A stretch of 64,000 nucleotides of DNA from Bacillus atrophaeus (lineage in GTDB: Bacteria > Bacillota > Bacilli > Bacillales > Bacillaceae). Position 1 is the stretch's first letter. Each line of letters starts with the position of its first letter. A program made the position numbers and the translations under genes. The notes under the pieces are model-generated. The model worked only from the letters and a program-made list of their open reading frames with translations, had not been told where the DNA came from and made no database searches. Positions 9,291 through 20,015 of the stretch are shown here, one piece after another. Location of the stretch: positions 620,001-684,000 of the forward strand of contig NZ_LSBB01000020.1 of NCBI RefSeq assembly GCF_001584335.1. Direction: 5' to 3'.

Positions 9291-11432
9291 ATGCCAAAAA
9301 AGAATAAATTTATGAACAGAGGAGCAGCGATACTCAGTATTTGTTTCGCTCTCTTTTTCTTTGTTATTTTAGGAAGAATGGCATATTTACAAATAACAGG
9401 AAAAGCAAACGGAGAAGTACTTGCGACAAAAGCGACCGAACAGCATGAAAAGAAACGGACCATTGAAGCAAGCCGCGGCTCTATATTAGACCGAAACGGC
9501 AAAGTCATCGCTGAAGATACGGCCACATATAAATTGGTTGCTGTCCTTGATAAGAAAATGACAACTGACATTAAACATCCGCAGCACGTCAGTAATAAAG
9601 AAAAAACAGCGGAGGAACTTTCGAAAGTCATTGACATGGATAAGGGTGACATTCTTGATATTTTAAATAAGGGTGTGAAACAAGTCGAATTCGGATCTGC
9701 GGGCCGGGATATATCATTTTCGCAAAAAGAAAAAATCGAAAAGCTCAAGCTTCCGGGAATCTCATTTTTGCGTGACACGAAACGCTACTATCCAAACGGC
9801 GTATTTGCATCCAATTTAATCGGCTATGCCGAAGTCAATGAACAAACAAGCGAAATTCAAGGTGCAATGGGGCTTGAAAAGGTGCTGAACAAGTACTTAA
9901 AGGAGCAAGACGGATATGTGACTTACGAAAGTGACAAATCCGGCTGGAAACTCCCGAACAGCAAAGAGAATATCACTGCACCAAAAAATGGTGACAATGT
10001 ATATTTAACCATTGATCAGAAAATTCAAACCTTTTTAGAAGACAGTATGACAAAAGTGGCGAAAAAATATAACCCGAAGAAAATCATGGCGGCAGCCGTT
10101 GACCCGAAAACGGGCAAAGTGCTTGCGATGGGACAGCGGCCGAGCTTTGACCCGAATACCCGGGATGTGACGAATTATTACAATGACTTAATTTCATATT
10201 CGTTTGAGCCCGGATCTACGATGAAGATTTTTACGCTTGCAGCTGCTATGCAGGAAAATGTGTTTAATGCCAATGAAAAGTATAAATCTGGAACGTATGA
10301 AGTAGGGGGAGAACTTGTAAGAGACCATAACTATGGTGTAGGTTGGGGGAAAACAACATATCATGATGGCGTATTAAGGTCATCTAATGTTGCTTTTGCA
10401 AAACTGGCCAATGAAAAGTTAGGTTATTCACGGCTAAATGAATATCTCCATAAGTTCAATTTCTATCAAAAAACAGGCATTGACTTGCCAGGAGAAGCAT
10501 CGAGTAAAATTAACTTCAAATATGAATTTGACAAAGCGTCAACTGCATATGGACAAGCTTCTGCCGTCACGCCGATTCAGCAGCTGGAGGCTGCAACAGC
10601 GATCGCCAATGACGGTAAAATGATGAAGCCTTACGTTATCGATCATATCGTTGATCCTGACACGAAGAAAACCGTTTATCAAAATAAGCCTGAATCAGCA
10701 GGAACTCCAATTTCAGCGAATACTGCTAAAAAAGTCCGCAATATATTAGGTGAGGTGGTTTCATCTGATATCGGGACTGGAAAACCTTATCAAATTGAAG
10801 GCTTTGATGTAGCGGTAAAAACAGGCACAGCGCAGATTGCCGGACAAAACGGTTATTTATCAGGGCGTGATAATTACATTTTCTCCGTAATGGGGATGGC
10901 GCCAAAAGATGACCCTGAACTGCTTATCTATGTTGCGGTGCAGCAGCCGCAATTAGAAAATGACGAAACTGGTTCCAATCCGGTATCTGAAATTTTTAAT
11001 CCGACGATGAAGAACAGTCTGCACTACCTGAATATTGAACCGACTGAAACGTCTGATTCAGAACAGGAAAAAACAAAGGCTCAAACCATGCCTGATTTGA
11101 CTGATCAAAGAGTGTCGACCGCTCAGCAGAAAGCAAAAAGTGAAAATCTCACACCGGTGGTCATCGGCAGCGATGTTGCGGTGAAAGAGCAATACCCGAA
11201 AGCGGGCGAGGAAGTCCTGACAAATCAGAAGGTCTTTTTGAAAACAGACGGAAAGATGAAAATGCCTGATATGTCGGGCTGGTCGAGAAGAGAGGTTCTT
11301 CAATTCGGCAAGGCTTCCGGTATTCATATTGAGGTGAACGGGCAGGGATACGCCGTAAGCCAAAGTGTGAAAAAGAACAAAGAAATAAAAGAAAACACCG
11401 TGATCAAGGTGAAGTTTGAAAATCCAGAATAA
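9291..11432 (+). CDS. pbpB: penicillin-binding protein 2B, septal transpeptidase
   Basis: 713 aa. A single N-terminal transmembrane anchor (about 12-32) is followed by a dimerization domain, a transpeptidase domain and two C-terminal PASTA repeats (about 590-713). The active-site motifs are Ser309 in GSTMK, SSN at 364-366 and KTG at 510-512. PBP2B is the class B enzyme for septal peptidoglycan and works with the SEDS protein FtsW. The ATG at 9291 is preferred: it gives the Ser309 numbering known from B. subtilis and has AGGA 9 bases upstream. An ATG at 9282 overlaps the ftsL stop but lacks spacing. Confidence 0.95.
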   Translation: MPKKNKFMNRGAAILSICFALFFFVILGRMAYLQITGKANGEVLATKATEQHEKKRTIEASRGSILDRNGKVIAEDTATYKLVAVLDKKMTTDIKHPQHVSNKEKTAEELSKVIDMDKGDILDILNKGVKQVEFGSAGRDISFSQKEKIEKLKLPGISFLRDTKRYYPNGVFASNLIGYAEVNEQTSEIQGAMGLEKVLNKYLKEQDGYVTYESDKSGWKLPNSKENITAPKNGDNVYLTIDQKIQTFLEDSMTKVAKKYNPKKIMAAAVDPKTGKVLAMGQRPSFDPNTRDVTNYYNDLISYSFEPGSTMKIFTLAAAMQENVFNANEKYKSGTYEVGGELVRDHNYGVGWGKTTYHDGVLRSSNVAFAKLANEKLGYSRLNEYLHKFNFYQKTGIDLPGEASSKINFKYEFDKASTAYGQASAVTPIQQLEAATAIANDGKMMKPYVIDHIVDPDTKKTVYQNKPESAGTPISANTAKKVRNILGEVVSSDIGTGKPYQIEGFDVAVKTGTAQIAGQNGYLSGRDNYIFSVMGMAPKDDPELLIYVAVQQPQLENDETGSNPVSEIFNPTMKNSLHYLNIEPTETSDSEQEKTKAQTMPDLTDQRVSTAQQKAKSENLTPVVIGSDVAVKEQYPKAGEEVLTNQKVFLKTDGKMKMPDMSGWSRREVLQFGKASGIHIEVNGQGYAVSQSVKKNKEIKENTVIKVKFENPE

Positions 11433-11437
11433 CTGAG

Positions 11438-11488
11438 AAAGAAAGCTTGCTAACGGCATAATCCGCTGTTGCAGGCTTTCTTTTTTTT
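11438..11488 (+). terminator. terminator after pbpB
   Basis: AAAGAAAGC pairs with GCTTTCTTT and an inner TTGC pairs with GCAG, followed by a T run. It separates vegetative pbpB from sporulation-specific spoVD. Confidence 0.8.
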
Positions 11489-11569
11489 ATCCCTCTGTGA
11501 GAGCGCCGTTCTACCTGTCCAAGCTAAGGCATAAAATGAAACAAGCCTAAATAAGGAGTGAACGGTCTC

Positions 11570-13489
11570 TTGCGCGTCTCGAATGTAACGGTTAGAAAAC
11601 GTTTATTATTTGTTTTGCTTTTTGGAGTGATCGTGTTTCTGATCATTGATACAAGGCTCGGCTATGTTCAGTTCGTTCTGGGCGACAAGCTGACCTCGCT
11701 GGCAAAGGATTCTTGGAGCCGAAATCTTCCGTTTGAGCCGGAGCGGGGAGAGATTCTAGACCGAAACGGCGTAAAGCTGGCCACGAATAAAAGCGCGCCG
11801 ACCGTGTTTGTCGTGCCGCGCCAAGTTCAAAATCCGGTCAGCACAAGCAAACAGCTGGCGGCAGTCTTAAATATGTCCGAAGAAAAAGTATACAAGCATC
11901 TGACAAAGAAAGCCTCAATCGAAAAAATTACCCCTGAAGGCCGGAAAATTTCGAATAAAAAGGCGAAAGAAATCAAAGCGCTTGATTTAAAAGGCGTTTA
12001 CGTGGCGGAAGACAGCATCAGGCATTATCCGTTCGGAAGCTTTTTATCTCATGTGCTCGGCTTTGCGGGCATAGATAACCAGGGGCTGCTCGGCCTTGAA
12101 GCTTATTATGATGATGATCTAAAAGGGGAAAAAGGCTCAGTAAAGTTTTATACCGATGCTAAAGGGAAAAAAATGCCTGATGAAGCAGACGACTATACCC
12201 CGCCAAAAGACGGGTTGGACATGAAGCTGACGGTGGATTCAAAGGTTCAGACCATTATGGAAAGAGAGCTTGATAATGCGGAGGCGAAATACAATCCCGA
12301 CGGTATGATCGCTGTTGCCATGAATCCGAAAAACGGTGAAATCCTTGCGATGTCAAGCCGGCCTGATTTCGATCCGGCTGACTATCAATCGGTTGATTCG
12401 TCAGTGTATAACCGCAATTTGCCGGTATGGAGCACGTATGAGCCGGGTTCAACCTTTAAAATCATAACGCTCGCTGCTGCTCTTGAAGAGCAAAAGGTCA
12501 ATTTAAAAAGAGATCAATATTATGATAAAGGCCACACAGAGGTTGACGGAGCCCGTCTCCGGTGCTGGAAAAAAGGCGGTCACGGCCTGCAGACCTTTCT
12601 TGAGGTTGTCCAAAATTCCTGCAACCCAGGTTTTGTCGAGCTAGGCGAGCGGCTTGGAAAGGAAAAGCTGTTTAAATATATCAAGAGCTTCGGCTTCGGC
12701 CAAAAAACCGGGATTGATTTGCAAGGAGAAGGAACCGGGATTTTATTTCCTCTTGATAAAGTAGGTCCTGTTGAGCAAGCTACAACAGCTTTCGGGCAGG
12801 GAGTATCCGTTACGCCGATTCAGCAGGTAGCGGCTGTATCTGCCGCTGTAAACGGAGGTACGCTTTATACCCCTTATATTGCGAAAGAATGGATAGATCC
12901 GGTAACAAAGAAAACCGTAAAAAAACAATCGCCGGTGGCAAAGAAACAAGTTATTTCTGAGGAGACATCAAAACAAATCAGATATGCGTTAGAAAGCGTA
13001 GTAGCCGAAGGAACCGGGCGCAACGCCTTTGTTGAAGGCTATCGTGTCGGAGGAAAGACGGGAACGGCGCAAAAGGTAAAGGACGGAAAGTATCTTGAAA
13101 ACAACCACATCGTTTCATTTATCGGTTTTGCGCCTGCTGATGATCCGAGTCTTGTCGTATATGTTGCAGTAGATAATCCGAAAGGCACCATTCAGTTCGG
13201 GGGTACCGTCGCTGCCCCAATTGTTGGGAATATCATGAGAGACAGTCTCCCTGAGATCGGCGTAAAGCCGAGAAAAAATCAAATTGAGAAAAAATATCAA
13301 TGGTCCGACACAAAATCAATAGAAGTTCCGAATGTTGTAGGGATGTCTGTCTCGGATCTTGAATCGCTGCTTGTCAACTTGCAAATTGATTCCTCAGGTA
13401 AAGGAAGCAAAATTGTGAAACAATCACCGGCAGCCGGAACGAAAGTAAAAGAAGGCTCAAAAATTCGTGTTTATTTGAGTGAAGAATGA
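11570..13489 (+). CDS. spoVD: SpoVD, spore cortex penicillin-binding protein
   Basis: 639 aa. Layout as in PBP2B: one transmembrane anchor (about 10-28), dimerization domain, transpeptidase with Ser294 in GSTFK and KTG near 515, and one PASTA repeat at the end. Cys332 and Cys351 match the redox-active pair of B. subtilis SpoVD, which StoA must keep reduced. SpoVD acts with SpoVE in the forespore outer membrane to make cortex. The TTG at 11570 restores the known numbering; the GTG at 11558 is too close to AAGGAG. It is a tandem paralogue of pbpB. A CATAAAAT at about 11530 could be a sigma-E -10 (weak). Confidence 0.95.
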   Translation: MRVSNVTVRKRLLFVLLFGVIVFLIIDTRLGYVQFVLGDKLTSLAKDSWSRNLPFEPERGEILDRNGVKLATNKSAPTVFVVPRQVQNPVSTSKQLAAVLNMSEEKVYKHLTKKASIEKITPEGRKISNKKAKEIKALDLKGVYVAEDSIRHYPFGSFLSHVLGFAGIDNQGLLGLEAYYDDDLKGEKGSVKFYTDAKGKKMPDEADDYTPPKDGLDMKLTVDSKVQTIMERELDNAEAKYNPDGMIAVAMNPKNGEILAMSSRPDFDPADYQSVDSSVYNRNLPVWSTYEPGSTFKIITLAAALEEQKVNLKRDQYYDKGHTEVDGARLRCWKKGGHGLQTFLEVVQNSCNPGFVELGERLGKEKLFKYIKSFGFGQKTGIDLQGEGTGILFPLDKVGPVEQATTAFGQGVSVTPIQQVAAVSAAVNGGTLYTPYIAKEWIDPVTKKTVKKQSPVAKKQVISEETSKQIRYALESVVAEGTGRNAFVEGYRVGGKTGTAQKVKDGKYLENNHIVSFIGFAPADDPSLVVYVAVDNPKGTIQFGGTVAAPIVGNIMRDSLPEIGVKPRKNQIEKKYQWSDTKSIEVPNVVGMSVSDLESLLVNLQIDSSGKGSKIVKQSPAAGTKVKEGSKIRVYLSEE

Positions 13490-13499
13490 GTGAAATTCG

Positions 13500-13529
13500 A
13501 GGCAGCCGATTGAATCCGGCTGCCTTTTG
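13500..13529 (+). terminator. terminator after spoVD
   Basis: GGCAGCCG pairs with CGGCTGCC over an 8-base loop, followed by TTTTGGTTT. The short T tract may allow some readthrough into murE. Confidence 0.75.
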
Positions 13530-13674
13530 GTTTGGATAAGAAAAAAAGCTTATAAGTTTCAAGATTAGCTGGATGTATCCTTTTTTTTACGCTAAAATAT
13601 GAACTGTATGTTTAAAAGTATAAACATGGCTTTCATGATAGAAGAACGAATAGAATTTTGAGAGGTTTGATACG

Positions 13675-15147
13675 ATGAAACTAACAAAGCTGCTTACATA
13701 CTTAACAACCGAACCTTCTGTAAATGACTTTCATGACCCTGATATTACGTCAATTGAGATGGACTCCAGGGAAGTAAAGACAGGGAGTCTTTTTGTGTGT
13801 GTAAAAGGTTATACGGTGGACGGGCATGATTTTGCGCAAAAGGCTGTTGAAAACGGAGCGTCCGCCATTGTGGCTGAAAGAGAACTTGATGTCAGCGTTC
13901 CCGTGACCATTGTCCGGAACTCACAGCGCGCGCTCAGTGTATTGTCGGATGCGTTTTACGGCCAGCCGACGAAACAGCTTCAGCTGATTGGAATTACCGG
14001 GACAAACGGAAAAACATCTACGTCACATATGGTGGATGAAATTTTGAAAAAGGCGGGGAAACGCACAGGTCTGATCGGAACGATGTATATCAAGATCGAC
14101 GAAGAAACGTTTCCCGTGAAAAACACAACACCGGAAAGTGTCACGCTGCAGAAGACATTTAAAAAAATGAATGATAACCATGTGGACACTGCGATTATGG
14201 AAGTATCCTCTCATGCTTTGTCCATGGGAAGAGTCCACGGCTGTGATTACGACATTGCGGTATTCACAAATTTAACGCAGGATCATCTGGACTATCATAA
14301 AACGATGGATGAGTACAGGCAGGCAAAGAGCCTTCTGTTTTCACAGCTGGGCGGCGCGTTTAACCATGAAAAGCCGAAGCGGGCCATCCTGAATGCTGAC
14401 GATGAGGCAAGCGCGTATTATGAAAAGGTGACTGCAGCACACATCTCTACATACGGAATTAAAAATGACGCTGATGTAATGGCAAAACACATCAAAACAA
14501 CCGCACAGGGCACGAGCTTTGAACTGGTTACAAACAAAGGCACAAAGCCCATCACGATTTCGCTCGTCGGACAGTTCAACGTGTACAACGTGCTGGCTGC
14601 CGTTGCGACATGTATTGCCGCCGGTATCCCATTTGAAACGGTTGCTGAGGCTGTCGAAGAATTGCACGGCGTAAGAGGACGTTTTGAATTAGTCAATAAA
14701 AATCAGGAATTCCCTGTCATTGTTGATTACGCCCATACCCCTGACAGTCTTGAAAACGTTTTGAAGACGTGCAAAGACATGACAGAAGGTAAGGTTTTTG
14801 TTGTTGTTGGCTGCGGAGGAGACAGAGATAAAACGAAACGCCCGAAAATGGCAAAAATCGCTGTTCAGCTTGCGGATGAACCGATTTTTACATCAGATAA
14901 TCCGAGAAGTGAAGACCCGCTCGCGATTTTAAGAGATATGGAGGCAGGGGTTGAGAACGAATACTATCACAGCATCGCAAACCGCGAGCAAGCGATCTTT
15001 TTTGCGATTGCCAATGCCAGAAAAGGCGATGTCGTACTGATTGCGGGAAAAGGGCATGAAACCTATCAGCAAATCGGTGCAGAGACATTCGATTTTGATG
15101 ACGCCGAAGTAGCAGCAAGAGCGATTGTCGAACTGAATAAAAATTAG
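13675..15147 (+). CDS. murE: UDP-MurNAc-tripeptide synthetase (meso-diaminopimelate adding)
   Basis: 490 aa, full length. MurE adds the third residue to UDP-MurNAc-L-Ala-D-Glu with ATP. The Mur ligase P-loop ITGTNGKTS is at about 106-114. The DNPR motif in [10 protein letters not shown] near 405 marks specificity for meso-diaminopimelate rather than lysine, as expected for Bacillus. The ATG at 13675 follows AGAGGTTTGAT. It is the first of the vegetative precursor genes murE-mraY-murD. Confidence 0.96.
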   Translation: MKLTKLLTYLTTEPSVNDFHDPDITSIEMDSREVKTGSLFVCVKGYTVDGHDFAQKAVENGASAIVAERELDVSVPVTIVRNSQRALSVLSDAFYGQPTKQLQLIGITGTNGKTSTSHMVDEILKKAGKRTGLIGTMYIKIDEETFPVKNTTPESVTLQKTFKKMNDNHVDTAIMEVSSHALSMGRVHGCDYDIAVFTNLTQDHLDYHKTMDEYRQAKSLLFSQLGGAFNHEKPKRAILNADDEASAYYEKVTAAHISTYGIKNDADVMAKHIKTTAQGTSFELVTNKGTKPITISLVGQFNVYNVLAAVATCIAAGIPFETVAEAVEELHGVRGRFELVNKNQEFPVIVDYAHTPDSLENVLKTCKDMTEGKVFVVVGCGGDRDKTKRPKMAKIAVQLADEPIFTSDNPRSEDPLAILRDMEAGVENEYYHSIANREQAIFFAIANARKGDVVLIAGKGHETYQQIGAETFDFDDAEVAARAIVELNKN

Positions 15148-15269
15148 ATCAATCATAGGAAAGAGATGTTAATGAATGATGGAATTAAAAAGATTTTCAC
15201 ATATGGAAAAAAAACGTGAATATGATAACTACGTATGCCGTTTGAAAGAAACAGGAGGAGACAAGAACA

Positions 15270-16244
15270 ATGCTTGAGCAAGTTATTCTATTTACAATTA
15301 TAATGGGATTTTTAATCAGCGTTCTGCTCTCTCCGATTCTTATCCCGTTTTTAAGAAGACTGAAATTCGGCCAGAGCATTAGGGAAGAAGGACCGAAATC
15401 ACATCAAAAAAAATCAGGGACGCCGACGATGGGCGGTGTCATGATTATATTATCTATTATTGTTACTACGATTGTTATGACGCAAAAATTCTCAGAGATC
15501 AGCCCTGAGATGTTTCTTTTGCTGTTTGTTACACTCGGCTACGGGCTGCTCGGATTCTTAGATGACTATATTAAAGTTGTCATGAAACGCAACCTTGGCT
15601 TAACGTCAAAACAAAAGCTAATCGGGCAGATCATTATCGCCGTTGTGTTTTATGCAGTCTATCATTACTGCAATTTCTCAACAGACATTCGTCTACCGGG
15701 AACAGATCTGTCATTTGATCTTGGCTGGGCTTACTTTATCCTTGTCCTCTTTATGCTTGTGGGAGGATCAAATGCGGTCAATCTGACTGACGGTCTTGAC
15801 GGCCTGTTATCAGGGACAGCTGCCATTGCGTTTGGAGCTTTCGCTATTTTAGCGTGGAACCAATCACAATATGATGTTGCGATTTTCTCGGTTGCCGTTG
15901 TAGGAGCGGTATTAGGCTTCCTCGTATTTAACGCGCACCCTGCTAAAGTGTTTATGGGAGATACAGGCTCACTTGCATTAGGAGGGGCCATTGTCACTAT
16001 TGCGATCTTAACGAAGCTTGAAATTCTGCTCGTTATTATCGGCGGCGTATTCGTCATTGAAACATTATCGGTTATTTTACAGGTCATCAGCTTCAAAACG
16101 ACAGGGAAACGTATTTTTAAAATGAGTCCGCTTCACCACCATTATGAGCTTGTCGGGTGGTCTGAATGGAGAGTTGTTGTCACATTTTGGACTGCGGGAC
16201 TTTTGCTTGCCGTTTTAGGAATTTACATCGAGGTGTGGTTATAA
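15270..16244 (+). CDS. mraY: phospho-N-acetylmuramoyl-pentapeptide-transferase MraY
   Basis: 324 aa polytopic membrane protein with about ten helices. MraY moves phospho-MurNAc-pentapeptide from UDP to undecaprenyl phosphate, giving lipid I at the inner face of the membrane. The catalytic Asp cluster is visible in FLDDYIK (about 97) and NLTDGLDGL (about 171), and the substrate loop with HHHYE is near 287. AGGAGGAGA precedes the ATG at 15270. The murD start follows the stop without a gap. Confidence 0.96.
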   Translation: MLEQVILFTIIMGFLISVLLSPILIPFLRRLKFGQSIREEGPKSHQKKSGTPTMGGVMIILSIIVTTIVMTQKFSEISPEMFLLLFVTLGYGLLGFLDDYIKVVMKRNLGLTSKQKLIGQIIIAVVFYAVYHYCNFSTDIRLPGTDLSFDLGWAYFILVLFMLVGGSNAVNLTDGLDGLLSGTAAIAFGAFAILAWNQSQYDVAIFSVAVVGAVLGFLVFNAHPAKVFMGDTGSLALGGAIVTIAILTKLEILLVIIGGVFVIETLSVILQVISFKTTGKRIFKMSPLHHHYELVGWSEWRVVVTFWTAGLLLAVLGIYIEVWL

Positions 16245-17600
16245 GTGGAAAAAGAACAAGTGTTACAGAATCAGCATTTTTTAGTCCTCGGACTGGCGAA
16301 AAGCGGATATGCGGCAGCTTCTATTCTTCATGAGAAAGGGGCTTACGTTGTTGTGAACGATCAAAAGCCATTTGAAGAAAACGAGCCCGCCCAGAAGCTT
16401 TCGAATAAAGGAATTGACGTGATTTGCGGCGAGCATCCGACGTCCCTTTTTGACCAGCACCGCATTACGGTACTGATTAAAAACCCGGGCATTCCATATG
16501 AAAATGTCATGGTGCAGGAAGCGGAAAAAAGGGGTATTCCGGTCTGGACGGAAATAGAACTTGCCTATTATGTAACGGATGCAAAATTTATCGGAATCAC
16601 AGGTTCGAACGGAAAAACAACAACAACAACGCTTATTTATGAAATGCTGAAGGCTGATTCTCAAAAAGCGCTGATCGCTGGAAATATCGGGACAGTCGCA
16701 AGCGAGGTCGCTTATCATGCTGACGGAGATGAATGGATCGTCACGGAGCTTTCTTCTTTTCAGCTTATGGGGACTCATGCGTTCAGACCGCACATCAGTC
16801 TTATTCTAAACGTATTTGACGCCCATCTTGATTATCACCATTCGAGAGAAAACTATGAAAAAGCGAAGCAGAACGTATATTTGCACCAGCTGGAATCAGA
16901 CACGGCCGTTGTCAATCAAGATGATGAAACTGTTGTACGTCTGGCGGAAGCAGGAAAAGCAGCCTCTCTTGCATTTTCAGCAACAAAGCCGCTTGAGCGA
17001 GGCGCATGCGTAAAAGACGGAATGATCTTGTTTGATAACGAAGCCATACTTTCTTTGGAAGATGTCGTACTGCCCGGCGCGCACAATCTTGAGAATATTT
17101 TGGCCGCCGTTGCGGTTGTCAAAACGGCGGGAGCGTCTAACGAAGCGATCAAAAAGGTCCTTACAAGCTTTACAGGCGTAAAGCACCGCCTTCAATACGT
17201 TACAACGATTCAGGACCGTAAATTTTATAACGACAGCAAAGCAACGAACGTATTAGCGACCAGCAAGGCGCTTTCCGCCTTTGAAAAACCGGTTCTTCTC
17301 CTTGCCGGCGGGCTTGACCGCGGTAACGGTTTTGACGAACTAAAACCTTATATGCAAAATGTAAAAGCGATTCTTACTTTCGGCCAGACGGCTCCTAAAC
17401 TCGAAAAACTCGGGGCTGAACTGGGAATACAACATGTCAAACGTGTCGATAATGTTGAACAAGCAGTATCGGCGGCGTTTGCGCTCTCAAATGAAGGGGA
17501 TGTCATCCTGTTGTCACCGGCTTGCGCAAGCTGGGACCAGTTCAAAACATTTGAAGAACGCGGTGACATGTTTATAGACGCCGTGCATATGCTTAAATAA
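16245..17600 (+). CDS. murD: UDP-N-acetylmuramoylalanine--D-glutamate ligase
   Basis: 451 aa, the B. subtilis length. MurD adds D-glutamate to UDP-MurNAc-L-Ala. The N-terminal Rossmann-like domain ([13 protein letters not shown]), the ATP-binding [14 protein letters not shown] (about 117-130) and the C-terminal DSKATN and LLAGGLDRG segments are all present. The GTG at 16245 immediately follows the mraY stop; the ribosome binding site must lie in the end of mraY (GAGGTG), implying translational coupling. Confidence 0.95.
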   Translation: MEKEQVLQNQHFLVLGLAKSGYAAASILHEKGAYVVVNDQKPFEENEPAQKLSNKGIDVICGEHPTSLFDQHRITVLIKNPGIPYENVMVQEAEKRGIPVWTEIELAYYVTDAKFIGITGSNGKTTTTTLIYEMLKADSQKALIAGNIGTVASEVAYHADGDEWIVTELSSFQLMGTHAFRPHISLILNVFDAHLDYHHSRENYEKAKQNVYLHQLESDTAVVNQDDETVVRLAEAGKAASLAFSATKPLERGACVKDGMILFDNEAILSLEDVVLPGAHNLENILAAVAVVKTAGASNEAIKKVLTSFTGVKHRLQYVTTIQDRKFYNDSKATNVLATSKALSAFEKPVLLLAGGLDRGNGFDELKPYMQNVKAILTFGQTAPKLEKLGAELGIQHVKRVDNVEQAVSAAFALSNEGDVILLSPACASWDQFKTFEERGDMFIDAVHMLK

Positions 17601-17659
17601 GGGCTTGTCTGGCAGGATACGGCAGCCCTAATGACTTTATGCTTGGGGTGTCGATCGCT

Positions 17660-18760
17660 TTGACAACAAAAAAAACAGCGCCTGATTTATTATTGGTCAT
17701 CATTACGTTATTGCTATTAACAATAGGTTTAATTATGGTGTACAGTGCGAGTGCAGTGTGGGCGGATTATAAATTTGACGATTCATTTTTCTTTGCGAAA
17801 CGGCAGCTGCTGTTTGCCGGAATCGGAGTTATTGCTATGTTTTTTATTATGAATGTTGATTATTGGACATGGCGGACTTGGTCTAAAATGTTAATGATTA
17901 TCTGTTTTTTTCTGCTGCTGCTTGTGCTTATACCAGGCATAGGCATGGAGCGGAACGGATCCAGAAGCTGGATCGGCGTCGGCGCGTTCAGTATTCAGCC
18001 TTCTGAGTTTATGAAACTTGCGATGATTGCGTTTCTTGCTAAGTTTCTGTCAGAAAAACAAAAAAACATTACATCGTTCAGACGCGGGTTTGTGCCGGCG
18101 CTTGGAATTGTTTTTTCGGCATTTCTTATCATTATGTGCCAGCCTGACCTTGGAACGGGGACAGTGATGGTCGGGACTTGTATCGTTATGATTTTTGTCT
18201 CAGGAGCACGCATCGCCCACTTTGTCTTTCTCGGGCTGATCGGTCTCAGCGGATTTGCAGCGCTGGTTCTGTCGGCACCGTACCGAATTAAGCGGATTAC
18301 CTCATATTTAAATCCGTGGGAAGATCCGCTTGGCAGCGGCTTTCAAATCATTCAGTCGCTATATGCTGTCGGACCTGGGGGATTGTTTGGAATGGGTCTC
18401 GGCCAAAGCAGGCAAAAATTCTTTTACCTGCCGGAGCCGCAGACAGACTTTATCTTTGCGATACTGTCGGAAGAACTGGGCTTTATCGGAGGATCACTCA
18501 TTCTGTTATTGTTCAGCGTGCTTTTGTGGAGAGGAATCAGAATCGCACTCGGGGCGCCCGACTTGTACGGCAGCTTTGTTGCTGTCGGCATTATTTCCAT
18601 GATTGCCATCCAAGTCATGATCAATATCGGCGTTGTCACCGGTCTTATTCCGGTAACCGGCATCACATTGCCATTTCTAAGCTATGGGGGCTCATCTTTG
18701 ACTTTGATGCTGATGGCTGTAGGCGTGCTGCTGAATGTGAGCCGGTATTCGAGATATTAA
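17660..18760 (+). CDS. spoVE: SpoVE, SEDS-family peptidoglycan polymerase for spore cortex
   Basis: 366 aa, the length of B. subtilis SpoVE, with ten predicted membrane helices. SEDS hallmarks are visible: the RSWIG and IQPSEFMKLA segment near 105-120, the long extracellular loop with PDLGTGT and NPWEDPLGSGFQIIQS, and the C-terminal PFLSYGGSS. SpoVE polymerizes cortex glycan with its partner SpoVD, encoded in the same cluster. The TTG at 17660 has GGGGTG 9 bases upstream and restores the family length; the ATG at 17639 would add 7 residues. Confidence 0.95.
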   Translation: MTTKKTAPDLLLVIITLLLLTIGLIMVYSASAVWADYKFDDSFFFAKRQLLFAGIGVIAMFFIMNVDYWTWRTWSKMLMIICFFLLLLVLIPGIGMERNGSRSWIGVGAFSIQPSEFMKLAMIAFLAKFLSEKQKNITSFRRGFVPALGIVFSAFLIIMCQPDLGTGTVMVGTCIVMIFVSGARIAHFVFLGLIGLSGFAALVLSAPYRIKRITSYLNPWEDPLGSGFQIIQSLYAVGPGGLFGMGLGQSRQKFFYLPEPQTDFIFAILSEELGFIGGSLILLLFSVLLWRGIRIALGAPDLYGSFVAVGIISMIAIQVMINIGVVTGLIPVTGITLPFLSYGGSSLTLMLMAVGVLLNVSRYSRY

Positions 18761-18769
18761 TACAAATCT

Positions 18770-18798
18770 TTAACAAGCGCAAAAAATAATTATATAAT
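18770..18798 (+). promoter_or_regulatory. sigma-A promoter for murG
   Basis: TTAACA (18770-18775), a 17-base spacer and TATAAT (18793-18798). This near-consensus promoter starts just after the spoVE stop and would give murG vegetative expression independent of spoVE. Confidence 0.75.
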
Positions 18799-18827
18799 CA
18801 TGCTGTGAGTGAGAAAACAAAAAGCCA

Positions 18828-18854
18828 ATAACCCTGTCCACAAAACAGGGTTAT
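18828..18854 (+). other. leader hairpin between spoVE and murG
   Basis: A 10-bp perfect stem (ATAACCCTGT with its complement) around a CCACAAA loop lies in the murG leader, about 22 bases downstream of the predicted transcription start. No T run follows, so it is not a standard terminator. It could be an mRNA-stabilizing or attenuating structure. Confidence 0.7.
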
Positions 18855-18888
18855 CGCTATGTTATAGAGAAATAGGGGGAAGAGGTTT

Positions 18889-19983
18889 ATGCGTATTGCA
18901 GTTAGCGGAGGCGGCACAGGAGGACATATTTATCCTGCGCTTGCTTTTATTAAAGAGGTGCAGCGACGCCATCCTGATGTGGAATTTTTATATATCGGTA
19001 CGGAGAACGGCCTTGAGAAAAAAATCGTTGAGCGGGAAAACATTCCGTTTCAATCAATTGAAATTACCGGCTTTAAACGGAAGCTTTCATTTGAAAATGT
19101 GAAAACCGTTATGCGCTTCTTTAAAGGTGTTAAGAAAAGCAAATCGTATTTAGCGGATTTTAAGCCCGACGCAGTGATCGGGACGGGCGGCTATGTGTGC
19201 GGACCTGTAGTATACGCCGCTTCTAAAATGGGGATTCCGACAATTATTCATGAGCAAAACAGCCTGCCGGGCATCACCAATAAGTTTCTTTCTAAATATG
19301 TTAATAAAGTAGCGATTTGTTTTGATGAAGCGAAATCGCATTTTCCAAGTGAGAAAGTTGTATTTACGGGAAACCCGAGAGCTTCTGAAGTCGTCTCAAT
19401 AAAGACGGGCCGGTCATTAGCTGAATTCGGGCTTACAGAAGATAAAAAAACCGTTTTAATCTTCGGCGGAAGCAGAGGCGCCGCGGCGATTAACCGCGCG
19501 GTAGTTGAGATGCAGGAAGCGCTGAAAACGAGAGAATACCAAGTGCTGTATATTACGGGAGAAGTCCATTTCGAGAAAGTCATGGGCGAGTTGCAAAGCG
19601 CGGGCGGCGCAGCAAGCAATATGGTGACAAAGCCATTTTTGCATCAAATGCCTGAATACTTAAAGGCGATTGATGTAATTGTGGCAAGAGCCGGAGCAAC
19701 GACGATTGCCGAAATTACGGCGCTCGGCATTCCGAGCGTGCTCATCCCGAGCCCGTACGTCACGGCGAATCATCAAGAGGTCAACGCACAAGCGCTCAGT
19801 CAGCATGATGCAGCCATTGTGCTGAAAGAAACAGAACTCAGCGGTGATAAGCTGATCAATGCGCTTGACCGGATTGTACTGGATGAGGATACCCTTAAGA
19901 ACATGAGTGAGCGGACGAAATCACTCGGCGTACCGGATGCGGCTGCCCGTCTTTACAACGTGTTGGAAGAACTAAAAAAATAA
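18889..19983 (+). CDS. murG: UDP-GlcNAc:lipid I N-acetylglucosamine transferase MurG
   Basis: 364 aa. MurG adds GlcNAc to lipid I to form lipid II at the cytoplasmic membrane face. The GT-B fold is marked by the N-terminal glycine-rich loop [12 protein letters not shown] (about 5-16), a second GGSRGA loop near 187 and the UDP-binding RAGATTIAE near 266. AGGGGGAAGAGG precedes the ATG at 18889. It has its own promoter and leader hairpin and is followed closely by murB. Confidence 0.96.
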   Translation: MRIAVSGGGTGGHIYPALAFIKEVQRRHPDVEFLYIGTENGLEKKIVERENIPFQSIEITGFKRKLSFENVKTVMRFFKGVKKSKSYLADFKPDAVIGTGGYVCGPVVYAASKMGIPTIIHEQNSLPGITNKFLSKYVNKVAICFDEAKSHFPSEKVVFTGNPRASEVVSIKTGRSLAEFGLTEDKKTVLIFGGSRGAAAINRAVVEMQEALKTREYQVLYITGEVHFEKVMGELQSAGGAASNMVTKPFLHQMPEYLKAIDVIVARAGATTIAEITALGIPSVLIPSPYVTANHQEVNAQALSQHDAAIVLKETELSGDKLINALDRIVLDEDTLKNMSERTKSLGVPDAAARLYNVLEELKK

Positions 19984-20015
19984 GAGAAGAGCAAACGGAA
20001 ATGCGGAGGTTTACG

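Noticed and set aside
9218..9778. 186-codon minus-strand ORF inside ftsL and pbpB
   Set aside because: Antisense shadow of well-supported genes, with Ser, Phe and Cys composition typical of reverse-frame readings.
14341..14696. Overlapping minus-strand ORFs of 92 and 108 codons inside murE
   Set aside because: Antisense to a full-length, motif-complete murE; neither has a family signature or a ribosome binding site.
18316..18789. 157-codon + strand ORF in another frame of spoVE
   Set aside because: Lies wholly within the SEDS core; rich in Arg, Cys and His as expected of an out-of-frame reading.
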